Shown piece by piece: positions 32,422 to 41,177 of a stretch of 58,265 nt of DNA. A program made the translations under genes and the position numbers. How positions within the stretch are numbered: the stretch's first letter is position 1; every line of letters starts with the position of its first letter. The stretch is from Anaerolinea sp. Lineage in GTDB: Bacteria > Chloroflexota > Anaerolineae > Anaerolineales > Anaerolineaceae. The notes beneath the pieces are model-generated. The model was given only the letters and a program-made list of their open reading frames with translations, was not told where the DNA came from and did not search any database. The DNA is taken from the NCBI GenBank assembly GCA_029975055.1, contig JARKPU010000061.1, forward strand, positions 1 through 58,265. The letters are read 5' to 3'.

Positions 32422-33339
32422 TCACCTCCGGCGAGGATGAGCCGCCAGGAAGGCGTCGATCTCCTCACGGGTGGGGAGCGAAGGTTGAGCCCCGGCGCGG
32501 GTGACCGAAATGGCCCCGGCCGCGTTGCCGCGCTCGGCGGCCTCGCGCAGAGAGCGCCCCTCTGAGATGGCCACCGCAAAAGCACCCACAAAAGCATCGC
32601 CCGCCGCGACGGTATCCACCACCGGCACCGGGTGGCTGGCAATTTGGAAGGTCTCGCTGCCCCGGTGGACCACCACGCCGTTGCCGCCGAGGGTGACGAT
32701 CACCGCGCCGGTGCCCAGGCTTTGCACGGCATCGGCAGCCAGCGAGATGACCTGCATGCCGGTCAGCAGGGCCAGCTCGAACTGGTTGGGTATCAGGTAA
32801 TCCACCTGCGCCAGCAGGCTGCCCGGCAGCCCCTGCGCAGGGGCGGGGTTGAGGATCACCTTCACGCCGTGGAATTTGGCCAGCGCCATCGCCTTGGCGA
32901 CCGTTTCGAGCGGAATCTCGAGCTGAAGCACCAGCACGGAAGCCCCTTCGAAGACGGGCGAGAACTCGCGGATATCTTGCGGTGTGAGCAGGCTGTTGGC
33001 CCCTGCGGCGACCACGATGGTGTTCTGGCCTTCGGAATCGAGGGTGATCAATGCCACGCCGCTGGCGGCCCCGGGCGTGTGCAGCACGCAGGTGGTATCG
33101 ACGCCGTTCTCGACCAGCCCGGCTTCGAGCCGCTCTGAGAAGGCATCATCGCCGATGCGGCCGATCATCTTCACCCTGCCGCCTGCGCGGGCCGCGGCCA
33201 CGGCCTGGTTGGCGCCCTTCCCGCCGGGGAAGGTCTGGAAACGAGAGCCGAGAACCGTCTCGCCGGGCTGCGGGTGGCGTTCGGTGTGCACGACGAGGTC
33301 CATGTTGATGCTGCCAACGACCACGATATGTCCGCTCAT
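32422..33339 (-). CDS. rbsK: Ribokinase
   Basis: This 305-residue PfkB-family sugar kinase phosphorylates ribose or a related sugar at the 5-hydroxyl. Family marks are the N-terminal GSINMDLVV, the GGKGANQAVAAARAG motif typical of ribokinase, NPAPAQ, and the C-terminal DTVAAGDAFVGAFA with the catalytic Asp and anion hole. The ATG at 33339 has GGAGGG about 8 nt upstream, which favours it over the longer frame to 33693 that runs into larB on the other strand. A minus-strand TATAAT at 33369-33364 fits a short leader. No ribose transporter or rbsD is adjacent, so it may act in general nucleoside or ribose salvage. Confidence 0.95.
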   Translation of the reverse strand: MSGHIVVVGSINMDLVVHTERHPQPGETVLGSRFQTFPGGKGANQAVAAARAGGRVKMIGRIGDDAFSERLEAGLVENGVDTTCVLHTPGAASGVALITLDSEGQNTIVVAAGANSLLTPQDIREFSPVFEGASVLVLQLEIPLETVAKAMALAKFHGVKVILNPAPAQGLPGSLLAQVDYLIPNQFELALLTGMQVISLAADAVQSLGTGAVIVTLGGNGVVVHRGSETFQIASHPVPVVDTVAAGDAFVGAFAVAISEGRSLREAAERGNAAGAISVTRAGAQPSLPTREEIDAFLAAHPRRR

Positions 33340-33390
33340 GGATGAAACCCTCCGTTGGGTTGTATTATAGCAAGGGAATTGTTTCGCAGG

Positions 33391-33396
33391 TATAAT
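33391..33396 (+). promoter_or_regulatory. -10 box for the lar-pxp operon
   Basis: A perfect TATAAT lies 22 nt before the larB ATG, back to back with the rbsK -10 box on the other strand. I could not find a good -35 element at normal spacing. Confidence 0.4.
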
Positions 33397-33418
33397 CCTG
33401 TGGCGAAAGAGAGGCCTC

Positions 33419-34189
33419 ATGCAGGAAGCACAACTCCGAACGCTGCTCGAAGCGGTTCGAGATGGAAAGACGCAGATTAACGATGCTTTGCAGCGCCTGC
33501 GCGCGCTGCCGTTTGAAGATGTGGAGCAAATTGCCCGGCTGGATAACCACCGCGCGCTGCGCTGCGGGTTCCCCGAAGTGGTCTTTGGGCAGGGGAAATC
33601 GCCCGAGCAGGTGATTAAAATTGTGCGGCGGCTGGCCGAGCAGAACGACCGGGTGCTGGTCACGCGCGTCTCCGCCGAGATGTACGCCGCCATCCAGGCC
33701 GATCTTCCCGACCTGACTTATCACCCCACCCCGCGCCTGCTGGTGTTGGATAAAAGCGACCCCTCGGCGCGCATCCCGGGGGTGGTGGTCGCCACCGGCG
33801 GAACGGCGGATATCCCCGTGGCTGAAGAAGCCGCCATGACGGCTGAACTGATGGGCTCGCAGGTGGACCGCGTGTATGACGTGGGCGTGGCGGGCATTCA
33901 CCGCTTGCTGGGCCAGGTGGAGCGCATCCAAAAAGCGAACGCCATTGTGGTGGTGGCGGGCATGGAAGGGGCGCTGGCAAGTGTCATCGGCGGGCTGGTG
34001 GCGGCGCCGGTGATCGCCGTGCCGACTTCGGTCGGGTATGGGGCCAGTTTTGGCGGGCTGGCGGCGCTGCTGGCCATGCTCAACTCGTGCGCCACGGGTG
34101 TTTCGGTGGTCAATATTGATAACGGTTTTGGGGCCGGTTACCTGGCAGGGATGATCAACCGCCAGTCGGTTCCGCGGAAAGAGTGCTGA
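33419..34189 (+). CDS. larB: Pyridinium-3,5-biscarboxylic acid mononucleotide synthase
   Basis: LarB carboxylates and hydrolyses nicotinic acid adenine dinucleotide to give the biscarboxylated pyridinium precursor of the nickel-pincer nucleotide (NPN) cofactor. The 256-residue protein has a helical N-terminus and a C-terminal PurE-like domain (VVATGGTADIPVAEEAAMTA, DVGVAGIHRLL, VVVAGMEGALASVIGGLV, IAVPTSVGYGASFGG, NIDNGFGAG). These glycine-rich loops are family hallmarks. It is the first gene of the lar-pxp block; its TGA overlaps the larE start. GAGAGGCC precedes the ATG. Confidence 0.95.
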   Translation: MQEAQLRTLLEAVRDGKTQINDALQRLRALPFEDVEQIARLDNHRALRCGFPEVVFGQGKSPEQVIKIVRRLAEQNDRVLVTRVSAEMYAAIQADLPDLTYHPTPRLLVLDKSDPSARIPGVVVATGGTADIPVAEEAAMTAELMGSQVDRVYDVGVAGIHRLLGQVERIQKANAIVVVAGMEGALASVIGGLVAAPVIAVPTSVGYGASFGGLAALLAMLNSCATGVSVVNIDNGFGAGYLAGMINRQSVPRKEC

Positions 34190-34998
34190 TGGACGATCTA
34201 CTCGCTCGAAAGTATCGCGCGCTCAAACAAAGGCTGGCGGCAAGCGAGTCGCTGGTGGTGGCCTTCTCCGGCGGGGTGGATAGCGGCCTGTTGGCGGCAG
34301 TGGCCTTCGAAGCCCTGGGGGAGCGCATGCTGGCGGTGACGGTGCGCTCGCCCGTGGAGACGCCGGAGGGAGTCGAAGCGGCTGCGGCCCTGGCCGGGCA
34401 GGTGGGCTTCAGGCACCGCGTGTTGGATTACGACGACCTGGCCAACCACATGTTCACCAGCAACCCGCCCGACCGCTGCTACCATTGCAAGCTGGAACGC
34501 CTGGGCGAGCTGGTCCGGCTGGCGGGCAGGGAGGGGTATGCCGCGGTGGCTGAAGGCTCGAACGCCGATGACGGCAGCGAGTACCGGCCCGGCAAGCGCG
34601 CCGTCGCCGAGCTGGGCGTGCTCAGCCCGCTGGCTGAGATGGGCTTCACCAAAGCCGAGGTGCGCGCGCTGGCCAGGGAACTTGGGCTGGCGTTGTGGAA
34701 CAGGCCAAGCGCTCCATGCCTGGCAACCCGTTTCCCCTATGGCACGCCGGTGACGCTGGCGGGCATCGAGCAGATCGCCAGAGGCGAAGCTTTCTTGCGC
34801 GGGCGCGGCTTCGAGCCTGTGCGCGTGCGCCATTACGGCAGCCTGGCGCGCCTGGAAGTTGCCCCGGAGGCTATCCAGCGGCTGGTGGCCGAGCGGGAAG
34901 ACATCTCCGCGTACTTCAAAAGCCTTGGGTTCTCGCATGTGGCGGTTGATCTGCTGGGGTACCGCTCGGGGAGCCTCAACGAAGGGGTGGTTTCATGA
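34189..34998 (+). CDS. larE: Sulfur-transfer protein for nickel-pincer cofactor (LarE)
   Basis: LarE adenylates the pyridinium carboxylates and inserts sulfur to make the bis-thiocarboxylate. The 269-residue protein has the PP-loop SGGVDS at 27-32. It has Cys177 in SAPCLATRFPYG, the position of the sacrificial cysteine of Lactobacillus LarE, plus a CxxC pair (C97, C100 in RCYHCK). Three cysteines of this kind are the mark of the LarE subclass that I recall uses a [4Fe-4S] cluster and need not destroy its own cysteine; that assignment is inference. The ATG at 34189 overlaps the larB stop, and the gene end overlaps larC (ATGA). Confidence 0.95.
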   Translation: MDDLLARKYRALKQRLAASESLVVAFSGGVDSGLLAAVAFEALGERMLAVTVRSPVETPEGVEAAAALAGQVGFRHRVLDYDDLANHMFTSNPPDRCYHCKLERLGELVRLAGREGYAAVAEGSNADDGSEYRPGKRAVAELGVLSPLAEMGFTKAEVRALARELGLALWNRPSAPCLATRFPYGTPVTLAGIEQIARGEAFLRGRGFEPVRVRHYGSLARLEVAPEAIQRLVAEREDISAYFKSLGFSHVAVDLLGYRSGSLNEGVVS

Positions 34999-36164
34999 AG
35001 CTTGCCTATGTGGATGCGTTTTCGGGCGTCAGCGGCGATATGTTCCTGGCTGCTCTGCTGGATGCCGGTCTTTCGCTGGACCTTCTGCGCGAGCAGCTTG
35101 CATTGCTCGACCTGCCCGAACGGGTGGACGTGCGCGTGGAGGAAACCCATAAAGGGGCGCTGCGCGCCGCCCTCCTCACCGTGGATGCGCCCGAAAGCCA
35201 CCATCACCGCCACCTGGAAGACATCCGGGCGATGATCACCGCCAGCCGCCTGCCCGAGCCGGTCCAGCAGGCCAGCCTGAGCGTCTTTCAGGCGCTGGCC
35301 GAAGCCGAGGCGCGCGTGCACGGCATTGAAGTGGAGCATGTCCACTTTCACGAGGTAGGCGCGCTGGATTCGATTGTGGACGTGGTCGGCGCGGCGATCG
35401 GCCTGCACGCGCTGGGCATCGAACGCCTGTATGCGTCGGCGCTGCCCTACGGCGGGGGGCAGGTGCAAAGTGAGCACGGCGCGCTGCCTTTGCCTGCTCC
35501 CGCCACGCTCGAATTGCTCAGCCGGGCGCATGCTCCGCTGGTGGCATCACCGGCGCGCGCCGAGCTGGTCACGCCTACCGGGGCGGCCATCCTGGCGGCG
35601 CTGGCCACCTTCGAACGGCCGGAGATCCTGCTCGAACGCGTGGGGGTGGGGGCCGGGCGCAAAGACCTGCCCTGGCCCAACGTGCTGCGCCTGTGGGTGG
35701 GGAGGTCGCCCGCCGGGGCAGATTCGCCCATGCTGGTGCTGGAGACCAACATTGACGACATGAACCCGCAACTCTTCGGCAGCGTGATGAGCCGTCTCTT
35801 CGAAGCCGGGGCGCGCGATGTGTACTTCACCCCTATTTATATGAAGAAGAACCGCCCGGCCACGATGCTTTCTGTGATTGCCCGGCAGAGCGAAGAAGCC
35901 GCACTGGCGCGCATTCTGCTGGAACAGACCTCCACGCTTGGCTTGCGCGTTCAGCCGGTGTACCGCATCGAAGCCGAGCGCGAGTTCAAAGAGGTGGATA
36001 CGCTTTACGGGCGCATCCCGGTGAAGGTCAAGCTGCTGGATGGCCGGCGGGTGCAGGCTCAGCCGGAATACGAGGCCTGCCTCAAGGCTGCCGAAGCGCA
36101 GCATGTTCCGGTCGGCGAGGTGTATGCGGCGGCGCTCCTGGCCGGCAGGGCGGTGCTGGATTAA
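34995..36164 (+). CDS. larC: Nickel insertion protein LarC (pyridinium-3,5-bisthiocarboxylate nickel chelatase)
   Basis: LarC inserts nickel into the bis-thiocarboxylate in a CTP-dependent step, completing the NPN cofactor. The 389-residue protein has the N-terminal DAFSGVSGDMFLAALLDAG, the His-rich stretch ESHHHRHLEDI (probable nickel handling), VHFHEVGALDSIVDVVGAA, the TPTGAAILA motif and the C-terminal ETNIDDMNPQ plus MKKNRPATML. In Lactobacillus plantarum this protein is made by programmed frameshift from larC1/larC2; here it is one uninterrupted frame. ATGA overlap with larE shows coupling. Only 7 bp separate it from pxpB. Confidence 0.96.
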   Translation: MKLAYVDAFSGVSGDMFLAALLDAGLSLDLLREQLALLDLPERVDVRVEETHKGALRAALLTVDAPESHHHRHLEDIRAMITASRLPEPVQQASLSVFQALAEAEARVHGIEVEHVHFHEVGALDSIVDVVGAAIGLHALGIERLYASALPYGGGQVQSEHGALPLPAPATLELLSRAHAPLVASPARAELVTPTGAAILAALATFERPEILLERVGVGAGRKDLPWPNVLRLWVGRSPAGADSPMLVLETNIDDMNPQLFGSVMSRLFEAGARDVYFTPIYMKKNRPATMLSVIARQSEEAALARILLEQTSTLGLRVQPVYRIEAEREFKEVDTLYGRIPVKVKLLDGRRVQAQPEYEACLKAAEAQHVPVGEVYAAALLAGRAVLD

Positions 36165-36171
36165 TTTCAGG

Positions 36172-36852
36172 ATGAAGTCCTGGACGATCCTTCCCGTCGG
36201 TGATTCGGCGCTGCTGGTGAAGCTGGGCGAGGGCATCGATTTAGCGACCAACCGGCAGGCGCATGCTCTGGCGCGCAGCCTTGCGGAAGGCGGCGAGGCG
36301 GGCCTGGGCGAATGCGTCCCTTCTTACACCTCCGTGCTCGTGCATTACAACCCGCTCGCCTTGACGTATGCGCAGGCTGCGCGGGCGGTGGAAGCCGCGG
36401 TCGAGTCGCTCGCTGCGCTGCCTGACTGGCAGCCGCGCGTGGTGGAGATTCCGGTGGTATATGGGGGTGAGTTTGGGCCCGACCTTGAGTTCGTGGCCCG
36501 GCACAACCGATTGAGCGAGGAAGAGGTCATCCGCCTGCACTGCCTGCCGGATTACCCGGTCTATATGATGGGTTTTTCCCCGGGCTTCCCCTACCTGGGC
36601 GGGCTCGACCCGCGCATCACCGCGCCGCGCCTGGAAAGGCCGCGCGAGCGCGTGGCAGCCGGTTCGGTGGGCATTGCCGGAGCGCAGACCGGCGTGTACC
36701 CGATCGAATCGCCCGGCGGTTGGCGTATCATTGGCCGCACGCCGCTGCGCCTGTTCGATCTGCGCCGCGAGCCGCCTTTTCTGCTTGCGCCCGGCGATGT
36801 GGTGCGCTTCGTTCCCATCGAAAGGATGCCGGATGGCCCTATGGGTGCTTGA
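36172..36852 (+). CDS. pxpB: 5-oxoprolinase subunit B
   Basis: PxpB with PxpC and PxpA forms the prokaryotic ATP-dependent 5-oxoprolinase that opens pyroglutamate to glutamate. The 226-residue protein shows the family segments LPVGDSALLVKLG, YTSVLVHYNP, the MGFSPGFPYLGGLD core, and GSVGIAGAQTGVYPIESPGGW. The ATG at 36172 has CAGG immediately before it and lies 7 bp after the larC stop, so it is in the same transcript as the lar genes. Its end overlaps pxpC by 20 bp. Confidence 0.94.
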   Translation: MKSWTILPVGDSALLVKLGEGIDLATNRQAHALARSLAEGGEAGLGECVPSYTSVLVHYNPLALTYAQAARAVEAAVESLAALPDWQPRVVEIPVVYGGEFGPDLEFVARHNRLSEEEVIRLHCLPDYPVYMMGFSPGFPYLGGLDPRITAPRLERPRERVAAGSVGIAGAQTGVYPIESPGGWRIIGRTPLRLFDLRREPPFLLAPGDVVRFVPIERMPDGPMGA

Positions 36853-37795
36853 ACCGGGGATGCTCGCCACGCTGCAAGACGAAGGCCGGCCCGGTTATGA
36901 GCGCTTCGGCGTGCCGCCTTCGGGCGCGATGGATTGGTTCGCACTGCGGGCGGCTAACCTGCTCGTGGGCAACCCCGCGGGGGCGGCTGCCCTGGAATTT
37001 GCCCTCCACGGCCCGACCCTCCAGGCCGACCGCGACTGCCTGGTGAGTGTGTGCGGCAGCGGGTTCCGTCTGCGCATAGGTGAGCGCGACATGCCTGCGT
37101 GGATGGCGGTGAGAGTGGCAGCGGGCGAGGTGCTGCGCGTAGCCAGTGATACCAGCGAGAATTGGGGCTACCTGGCCGTTTCTGGAGGGTTCGCCGTGCC
37201 GAAGGTGCTGGGTTCAGCGTCCACCTACCTGCGCGGAGGCTTTGGCGGCCTGGATGGGCGCACGCTGCAGCCCGGCGATTGCCTGCGCCCGGCGGTGGAA
37301 GGCGCGGGGCGGGTTGAGCTGGCGGGCAGCCGGCTATCGGCGGGGGCGGTTCCGGTTCGCCTTCAGCAGGCCGAGGTGCGCGTGGTGACAGGCCCGCAGG
37401 CCGAGTGGTTTGGCGAGGATGGGCTTGCGGTTTTCCTCGGCCAGGCCTATCGCATTGGGGTGCAGTCCGACCGCATGGGGTACCGTCTGGAAGGTCCGCC
37501 CGTGCCGCGCCGCCAGGGCGACCTGCTCTCGGAAGGAATGGCCTTCGGCAGCGTGCAGGTGCCGCCCGACGGCCAGCCGATTGTGATGATGGCCGATCGT
37601 CCGGCCACGGGAGGGTACCCGAAGATCGCCACGGTCATCCGCGCCGACCTGCCTGCTCTGGCTCAACTGCAGGCCGGGGTGGGGCAGGTTCGCTTCAAGG
37701 CGGTGACGTTGGCCGAAGCCCAGGCGGCCTATCGTGCGATGATCCAATCGCTTCAGGTAGAAACGGACACGGATGAATTATGGATGACAGCTTGA
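36833..37795 (+). CDS. pxpC: 5-oxoprolinase subunit C
   Basis: This 320-residue biotin-dependent-carboxylase-like (AHS2) subunit pairs with PxpB to activate 5-oxoproline. Family features include the N-terminal LEPGMLATLQDEGRPGYERF, GVPPSGAMDWFALRAANLLV, YLAVSGGFAVPKVLGSAST and the terminal PIVMMADRPATGGYPKIATV. The true start is the ATG at 36833, inside the end of pxpB; the frame extends upstream but overlaps pxpB fully. The stop overlaps pxpA by 16 bp. Confidence 0.94.
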   Translation: MALWVLEPGMLATLQDEGRPGYERFGVPPSGAMDWFALRAANLLVGNPAGAAALEFALHGPTLQADRDCLVSVCGSGFRLRIGERDMPAWMAVRVAAGEVLRVASDTSENWGYLAVSGGFAVPKVLGSASTYLRGGFGGLDGRTLQPGDCLRPAVEGAGRVELAGSRLSAGAVPVRLQQAEVRVVTGPQAEWFGEDGLAVFLGQAYRIGVQSDRMGYRLEGPPVPRRQGDLLSEGMAFGSVQVPPDGQPIVMMADRPATGGYPKIATVIRADLPALAQLQAGVGQVRFKAVTLAEAQAAYRAMIQSLQVETDTDELWMTA

Positions 37796-38529
37796 GCATT
37801 GATCTGAACTGTGACATGGGCGAGAGTTTCGGGCGCTACGCGCTCGGGGCTGATTCACAGGTGCTGGAATGGGTCACCTCGGCCAACATTGCCTGCGGGC
37901 TGCATGCCGGCGACCCGCTGGTGATGCAGCAGACCGTCTCTCTGGCCGCCCGGCGCGGCGCAGCCATCGGCGCGCACCCCGGTTACCCCGACCTGCAGGG
38001 CTTTGGTCGGCGCGTGATGGACCTGACGGCTGAAGAGGTGGAAGCCTTTGTGCTCTACCAGGTGGGGGCGCTGGCGGCCTTCACCCGCGCGGCGGGCGCC
38101 GAGCTGGTGCATGTCAAGCCGCACGGTGCGCTCTACAACCAGGCCGCCAGAGATGCCGCGCTGGCAGCCGCCATCGCGCGCGGTGTGGCGCGCTTCAGCC
38201 GCGGGCTTATCCTGGTGGGGCTGGCGGGGTCGCGCCTGCCCGAAGCCGGGCTGGAGGCGGGCCTGCAGGTGGCGAGCGAAGGTTTCCCCGACCGGGCCTA
38301 TAACCCAGACGGCAGCCTGAGGTCGCGCCGCGAAGCCGGTGCGGTGCTCGAGTCGGTCGAAGCCGTCTGCGCGCAGGCGCTGCGACTAGTGCGCGAAGGC
38401 CCGGGCGCTGGAATCCGCGTCGAGACGCTTTGCATCCACGGCGATGGACCGCACGCGCCCGAGTTCGCCCGCGCCGTCCGGCAAACACTCGAAGCTGCGG
38501 GCATCCGGGTGCTGCCGCTGGCGGGGTGA
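37780..38529 (+). CDS. pxpA: 5-oxoprolinase subunit A
   Basis: PxpA (LamB/YcsF family, 249 residues) carries out the hydrolytic step of 5-oxoproline opening. Recognisable segments are IDLNCDMGESFGRY, SANIACGLHAGDPLVM, GAHPGYPDLQGFGRR, HVKPHGALYNQ, EGFPDRAY and CIHGDGPHAPE. It is the last gene of the six-gene lar-pxp block and starts inside pxpC. A promoter for the next gene begins about 30 bp after its stop, so the operon probably ends here, though I see no clear terminator. Confidence 0.95.
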   Translation: MDDSLSIDLNCDMGESFGRYALGADSQVLEWVTSANIACGLHAGDPLVMQQTVSLAARRGAAIGAHPGYPDLQGFGRRVMDLTAEEVEAFVLYQVGALAAFTRAAGAELVHVKPHGALYNQAARDAALAAAIARGVARFSRGLILVGLAGSRLPEAGLEAGLQVASEGFPDRAYNPDGSLRSRREAGAVLESVEAVCAQALRLVREGPGAGIRVETLCIHGDGPHAPEFARAVRQTLEAAGIRVLPLAG

Positions 38530-38560
38530 CGCCCGCAGGGGCATAAAATTCGGGCGGCAG

Positions 38561-38588
38561 TTGGCCGGCGTTGGCAATAGGTTATAAT
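38561..38588 (+). promoter_or_regulatory. Promoter directly upstream of the C39-like peptidase gene
   Basis: TTGGCC (38561-38566) and a perfect TATAAT (38583-38588) are separated by 16 bp. The -10 box ends 6 nt before the ATG, so the transcript would begin at the start codon and be leaderless; no ribosome site is visible. Confidence 0.6.
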
Positions 38589-38594
38589 TTCGAC

Positions 38595-39890
38595 ATGAAG
38601 ATCATCAAGCGGCTTTTACTGGCAGCCGGGGCGCTCCTTCTCCTGGTGGTCATCTCCCTGGCAATTCCCCCGCTGCGCGAGCGCATCCTCTACCGCGTCA
38701 ACGAATGGAGTATCCGGCTCCAGTATGCTCTCGACCCTCCTGAGGAACAGGTTTTTGTGCCCCTGGCGACGCCGGAATTGACCATTGAGCAGTTGGAGAC
38801 TTCGGTGGCCGGGGCCGTCACACCCACCCTCGCGCCCACCCCCTCCGTCACGCCGGTGGTCGATCTTCCTTCCGCGCAGCCTTCTCCCACGCCCCTGCCG
38901 CTGCCCGCCCAGGCCAGCATTTCGGGGGTGAAGTATGTGGATCAGCACGGCCTGTGGAATTACTGCGCCCCCGCCAACCTGGCCATGGCGCTCTCTTTCT
39001 GGGGCTGGCAGGGCGACCGGACAGACATTGGCAAGTGGGTGAAGCCCTATGAAAAGGACAAGAACGTCATGCCCTACGAGCTGGCCGACTACGTCACTGC
39101 CAACACGAACCTTTCGGTGGCGGTGCGCTCGGGGGGCACGCTGACGTTGATTAAAACCTTCGTGGCCGCGGGTTACCCGGTGTTGATCGAGAAGGGCGCG
39201 GTGATGCAAGACATCTCGGGCAAGAATTCCTGGATGGGGCATTACACCGTCGTCACAGGCTACGATGACGCCGCCTCGGTTTTCACCACCCAGGATTCGT
39301 ACTACGAAGCCAATTACCCGGTCGATTATTCCACGCTGCTGGGGGGCTGGCGCTCGTTCAATTATGTGTTTCTGATCGTTTACCCGCCCGAGCGCGAAGA
39401 CCAGGTGATGGCGCTGCTTGGGCCGTACGCCGATGCGACCCAGGCGCTGCAGATCGCCGCGCAGACGGCCTCGGAAGAAATTTACACCACCTCGGGCAAC
39501 GACTTGTTCTTTGCCTGGTATAACCGCGGAACCAGCCTGGTAGGCCTGCAAGATTACCTGGGCGCTGCCTCGGCTTATGATGAGGCTTTCCGCGTCTATG
39601 CCGGCCTCCCCGCCAAAGACCGCCCGTGGCGAATCGTCTGGTACCAGACCGGGCCGTATTTTGCCTATTACTTCAGCGGGCGGTATGCCGATGTGAACGC
39701 GCTTGCCACCCAGACGATCGATGCGGCCAGCGAGCCGTATATCGAAGAGAGCTTCTACTGGCGGGCGCGGGCGCGTGAAGCCATGGGCGACCGCGACGGC
39801 GCCGTGGCCGACCTGCGAACCAGCCTGGAATATCACCCGGGCTTCCAACCCAGCCTGGGCGAGATGACCGCCCTGGGCGTGACCCCTTGA
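38595..39890 (+). CDS. Membrane-anchored C39-like cysteine peptidase with TPR-like tail
   Basis: The 431-residue protein has an N-terminal membrane helix (about 7-26), a Pro/Thr-rich stalk (about 72-106), then a C39_2-type papain-like domain. The likely catalytic Cys is C124 (GLWNYCAPANLAMAL) and His is H216 (MGHYTVVTGYDD), with an Asp in the following TTQDSYY. The C-terminal 120 residues contain helical pairs resembling TPR units (FFAWYNRGTSLVGLQDYLGA, SFYWRARAREAMGDRDGAV). It would act outside the membrane on an unknown protein. Close relatives are common in Chloroflexota, in my experience of the family. The ATG at 38595 follows the promoter directly. Confidence 0.88.
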   Translation: MKIIKRLLLAAGALLLLVVISLAIPPLRERILYRVNEWSIRLQYALDPPEEQVFVPLATPELTIEQLETSVAGAVTPTLAPTPSVTPVVDLPSAQPSPTPLPLPAQASISGVKYVDQHGLWNYCAPANLAMALSFWGWQGDRTDIGKWVKPYEKDKNVMPYELADYVTANTNLSVAVRSGGTLTLIKTFVAAGYPVLIEKGAVMQDISGKNSWMGHYTVVTGYDDAASVFTTQDSYYEANYPVDYSTLLGGWRSFNYVFLIVYPPEREDQVMALLGPYADATQALQIAAQTASEEIYTTSGNDLFFAWYNRGTSLVGLQDYLGAASAYDEAFRVYAGLPAKDRPWRIVWYQTGPYFAYYFSGRYADVNALATQTIDAASEPYIEESFYWRARAREAMGDRDGAVADLRTSLEYHPGFQPSLGEMTALGVTP

Positions 39891-39917
39891 CCACCTGACC
39901 GGAAAATTACCTGCCAC

Positions 39918-41159
39918 ATGAGAATCTTGCATTTTGCCGACGCGCACATTGATATCTCCACCACGGGCCGGCATGATCCGGTTACCGGGTTGACCGTTCG
40001 CACGATGGATTTCCTCAAAGCGCTCGATACGATCATCGAAGCGGCCGTTTCAGAACAGGTGGACCTGGTGCTCTTCGCCGGAGATGCCTATAAAGACCGC
40101 ACGCCCGTGCCGACCTTCCAGCGCGAGTGGGGCAAGCGGATGATGCGCCTCTCGCAGGCGAAGATTCCCGCCTTGCTGCTGGTGGGCAACCACGATCTTT
40201 CACCCGCCAGCGGGCGGGCGCACGCGCTGCAAGAGTATGAAACCCTGGCGGTGCCGTTCGTGCAGGTGGCCTCGAAGCCGCATTTCTACCCGCCCGAAGA
40301 ACTCAACGGCCTACCGCTCCAGGTGCTGGCGCTGCCGTGGGTGAACCGCTCGAGCCTGATGGCCTCGCAGGAGATGAGCGCCGCGCAGCCGGAGGAAATC
40401 TACCGCGGCCTGGAAGAAAGGCTTGGCGAACTGGTGCAGGTCTGGCTCGACCAGGCCGACCCATCTCTCCCGCTGGTGCTGGCGGCTCACGCCTCGGTGC
40501 AGGGGGCGCTCTATGGCGGTGAGCGCAGCGTGATGCTCGGCTCGGACCTGGTGCTGCCCGGTTCGCTGGTGCGCGACCCCCGCCTCGATTACGTTGCCCT
40601 CGGGCACATCCACAAGCCGCAAGACTTGAACGAGGGCGGCCACCACCCGGTGATCTACCCGGGATCGATCGAGCGGGTGGACTTCGGCGAGGTGGATGAC
40701 GAGAAGTTCTACGTCATCGCCGATGTGCGCAAGGACGGGGGCACGCGGGTCGAGTGGCACAAGCTGAACGGGCGGCGCTTCATCGACCGCTACGTGCGCC
40801 TCGCAACGCCCGAAGACTTTACCACCCGCCTCCCTGCAGCGCTGCCCCCGGCCGAGCAGATGGCCGACGCAGTCGTGCGCCTGACGGTGGAATACCCGTT
40901 TGAGTTCGAGAGCCTGCTCGATGAAGCTGCGTTGCGCCAGCAAGGCGAGGTGTGCCTGGAATTCCATCTGCTGCGCCGCCCGCAGCGCGAAACGCGCGTG
41001 CGCCTGCCAGAAGGCGCGGTGATGAGCAGCATGGCGCCGCTCGACCTGGTGAAAATCTACTGGGATGCAATCGGCGCCGAGGGTGATGTGGAAGAATTGC
41101 AGAAGCTGGCCGCCGAGGTGATTCAATCGGCGGGCGGAGGGATGACCAGCGCGGGGTAA
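39918..41159 (+). CDS. sbcD: DNA double-strand break repair exonuclease SbcD/Mre11
   Basis: SbcD is the Mn-dependent nuclease of the SbcCD (Rad50-Mre11) complex. The 413-residue protein has all phosphoesterase motifs: FADAHID (D8, H10), FAGDAYKDR, VGNHDLS (near 90), LAAHAS and LGHIHKP. The C-terminal 100 residues form the capping and SbcC-binding part. The start is 27 bp after the previous stop. Its partner sbcC is not adjacent: a CNNM/CorC gene lies between them on the same strand. Confidence 0.95.
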   Translation: MRILHFADAHIDISTTGRHDPVTGLTVRTMDFLKALDTIIEAAVSEQVDLVLFAGDAYKDRTPVPTFQREWGKRMMRLSQAKIPALLLVGNHDLSPASGRAHALQEYETLAVPFVQVASKPHFYPPEELNGLPLQVLALPWVNRSSLMASQEMSAAQPEEIYRGLEERLGELVQVWLDQADPSLPLVLAAHASVQGALYGGERSVMLGSDLVLPGSLVRDPRLDYVALGHIHKPQDLNEGGHHPVIYPGSIERVDFGEVDDEKFYVIADVRKDGGTRVEWHKLNGRRFIDRYVRLATPEDFTTRLPAALPPAEQMADAVVRLTVEYPFEFESLLDEAALRQQGEVCLEFHLLRRPQRETRVRLPEGAVMSSMAPLDLVKIYWDAIGAEGDVEELQKLAAEVIQSAGGGMTSAG

Positions 41160-41177
41160 CCCTGCGTTCGCGTGCGT

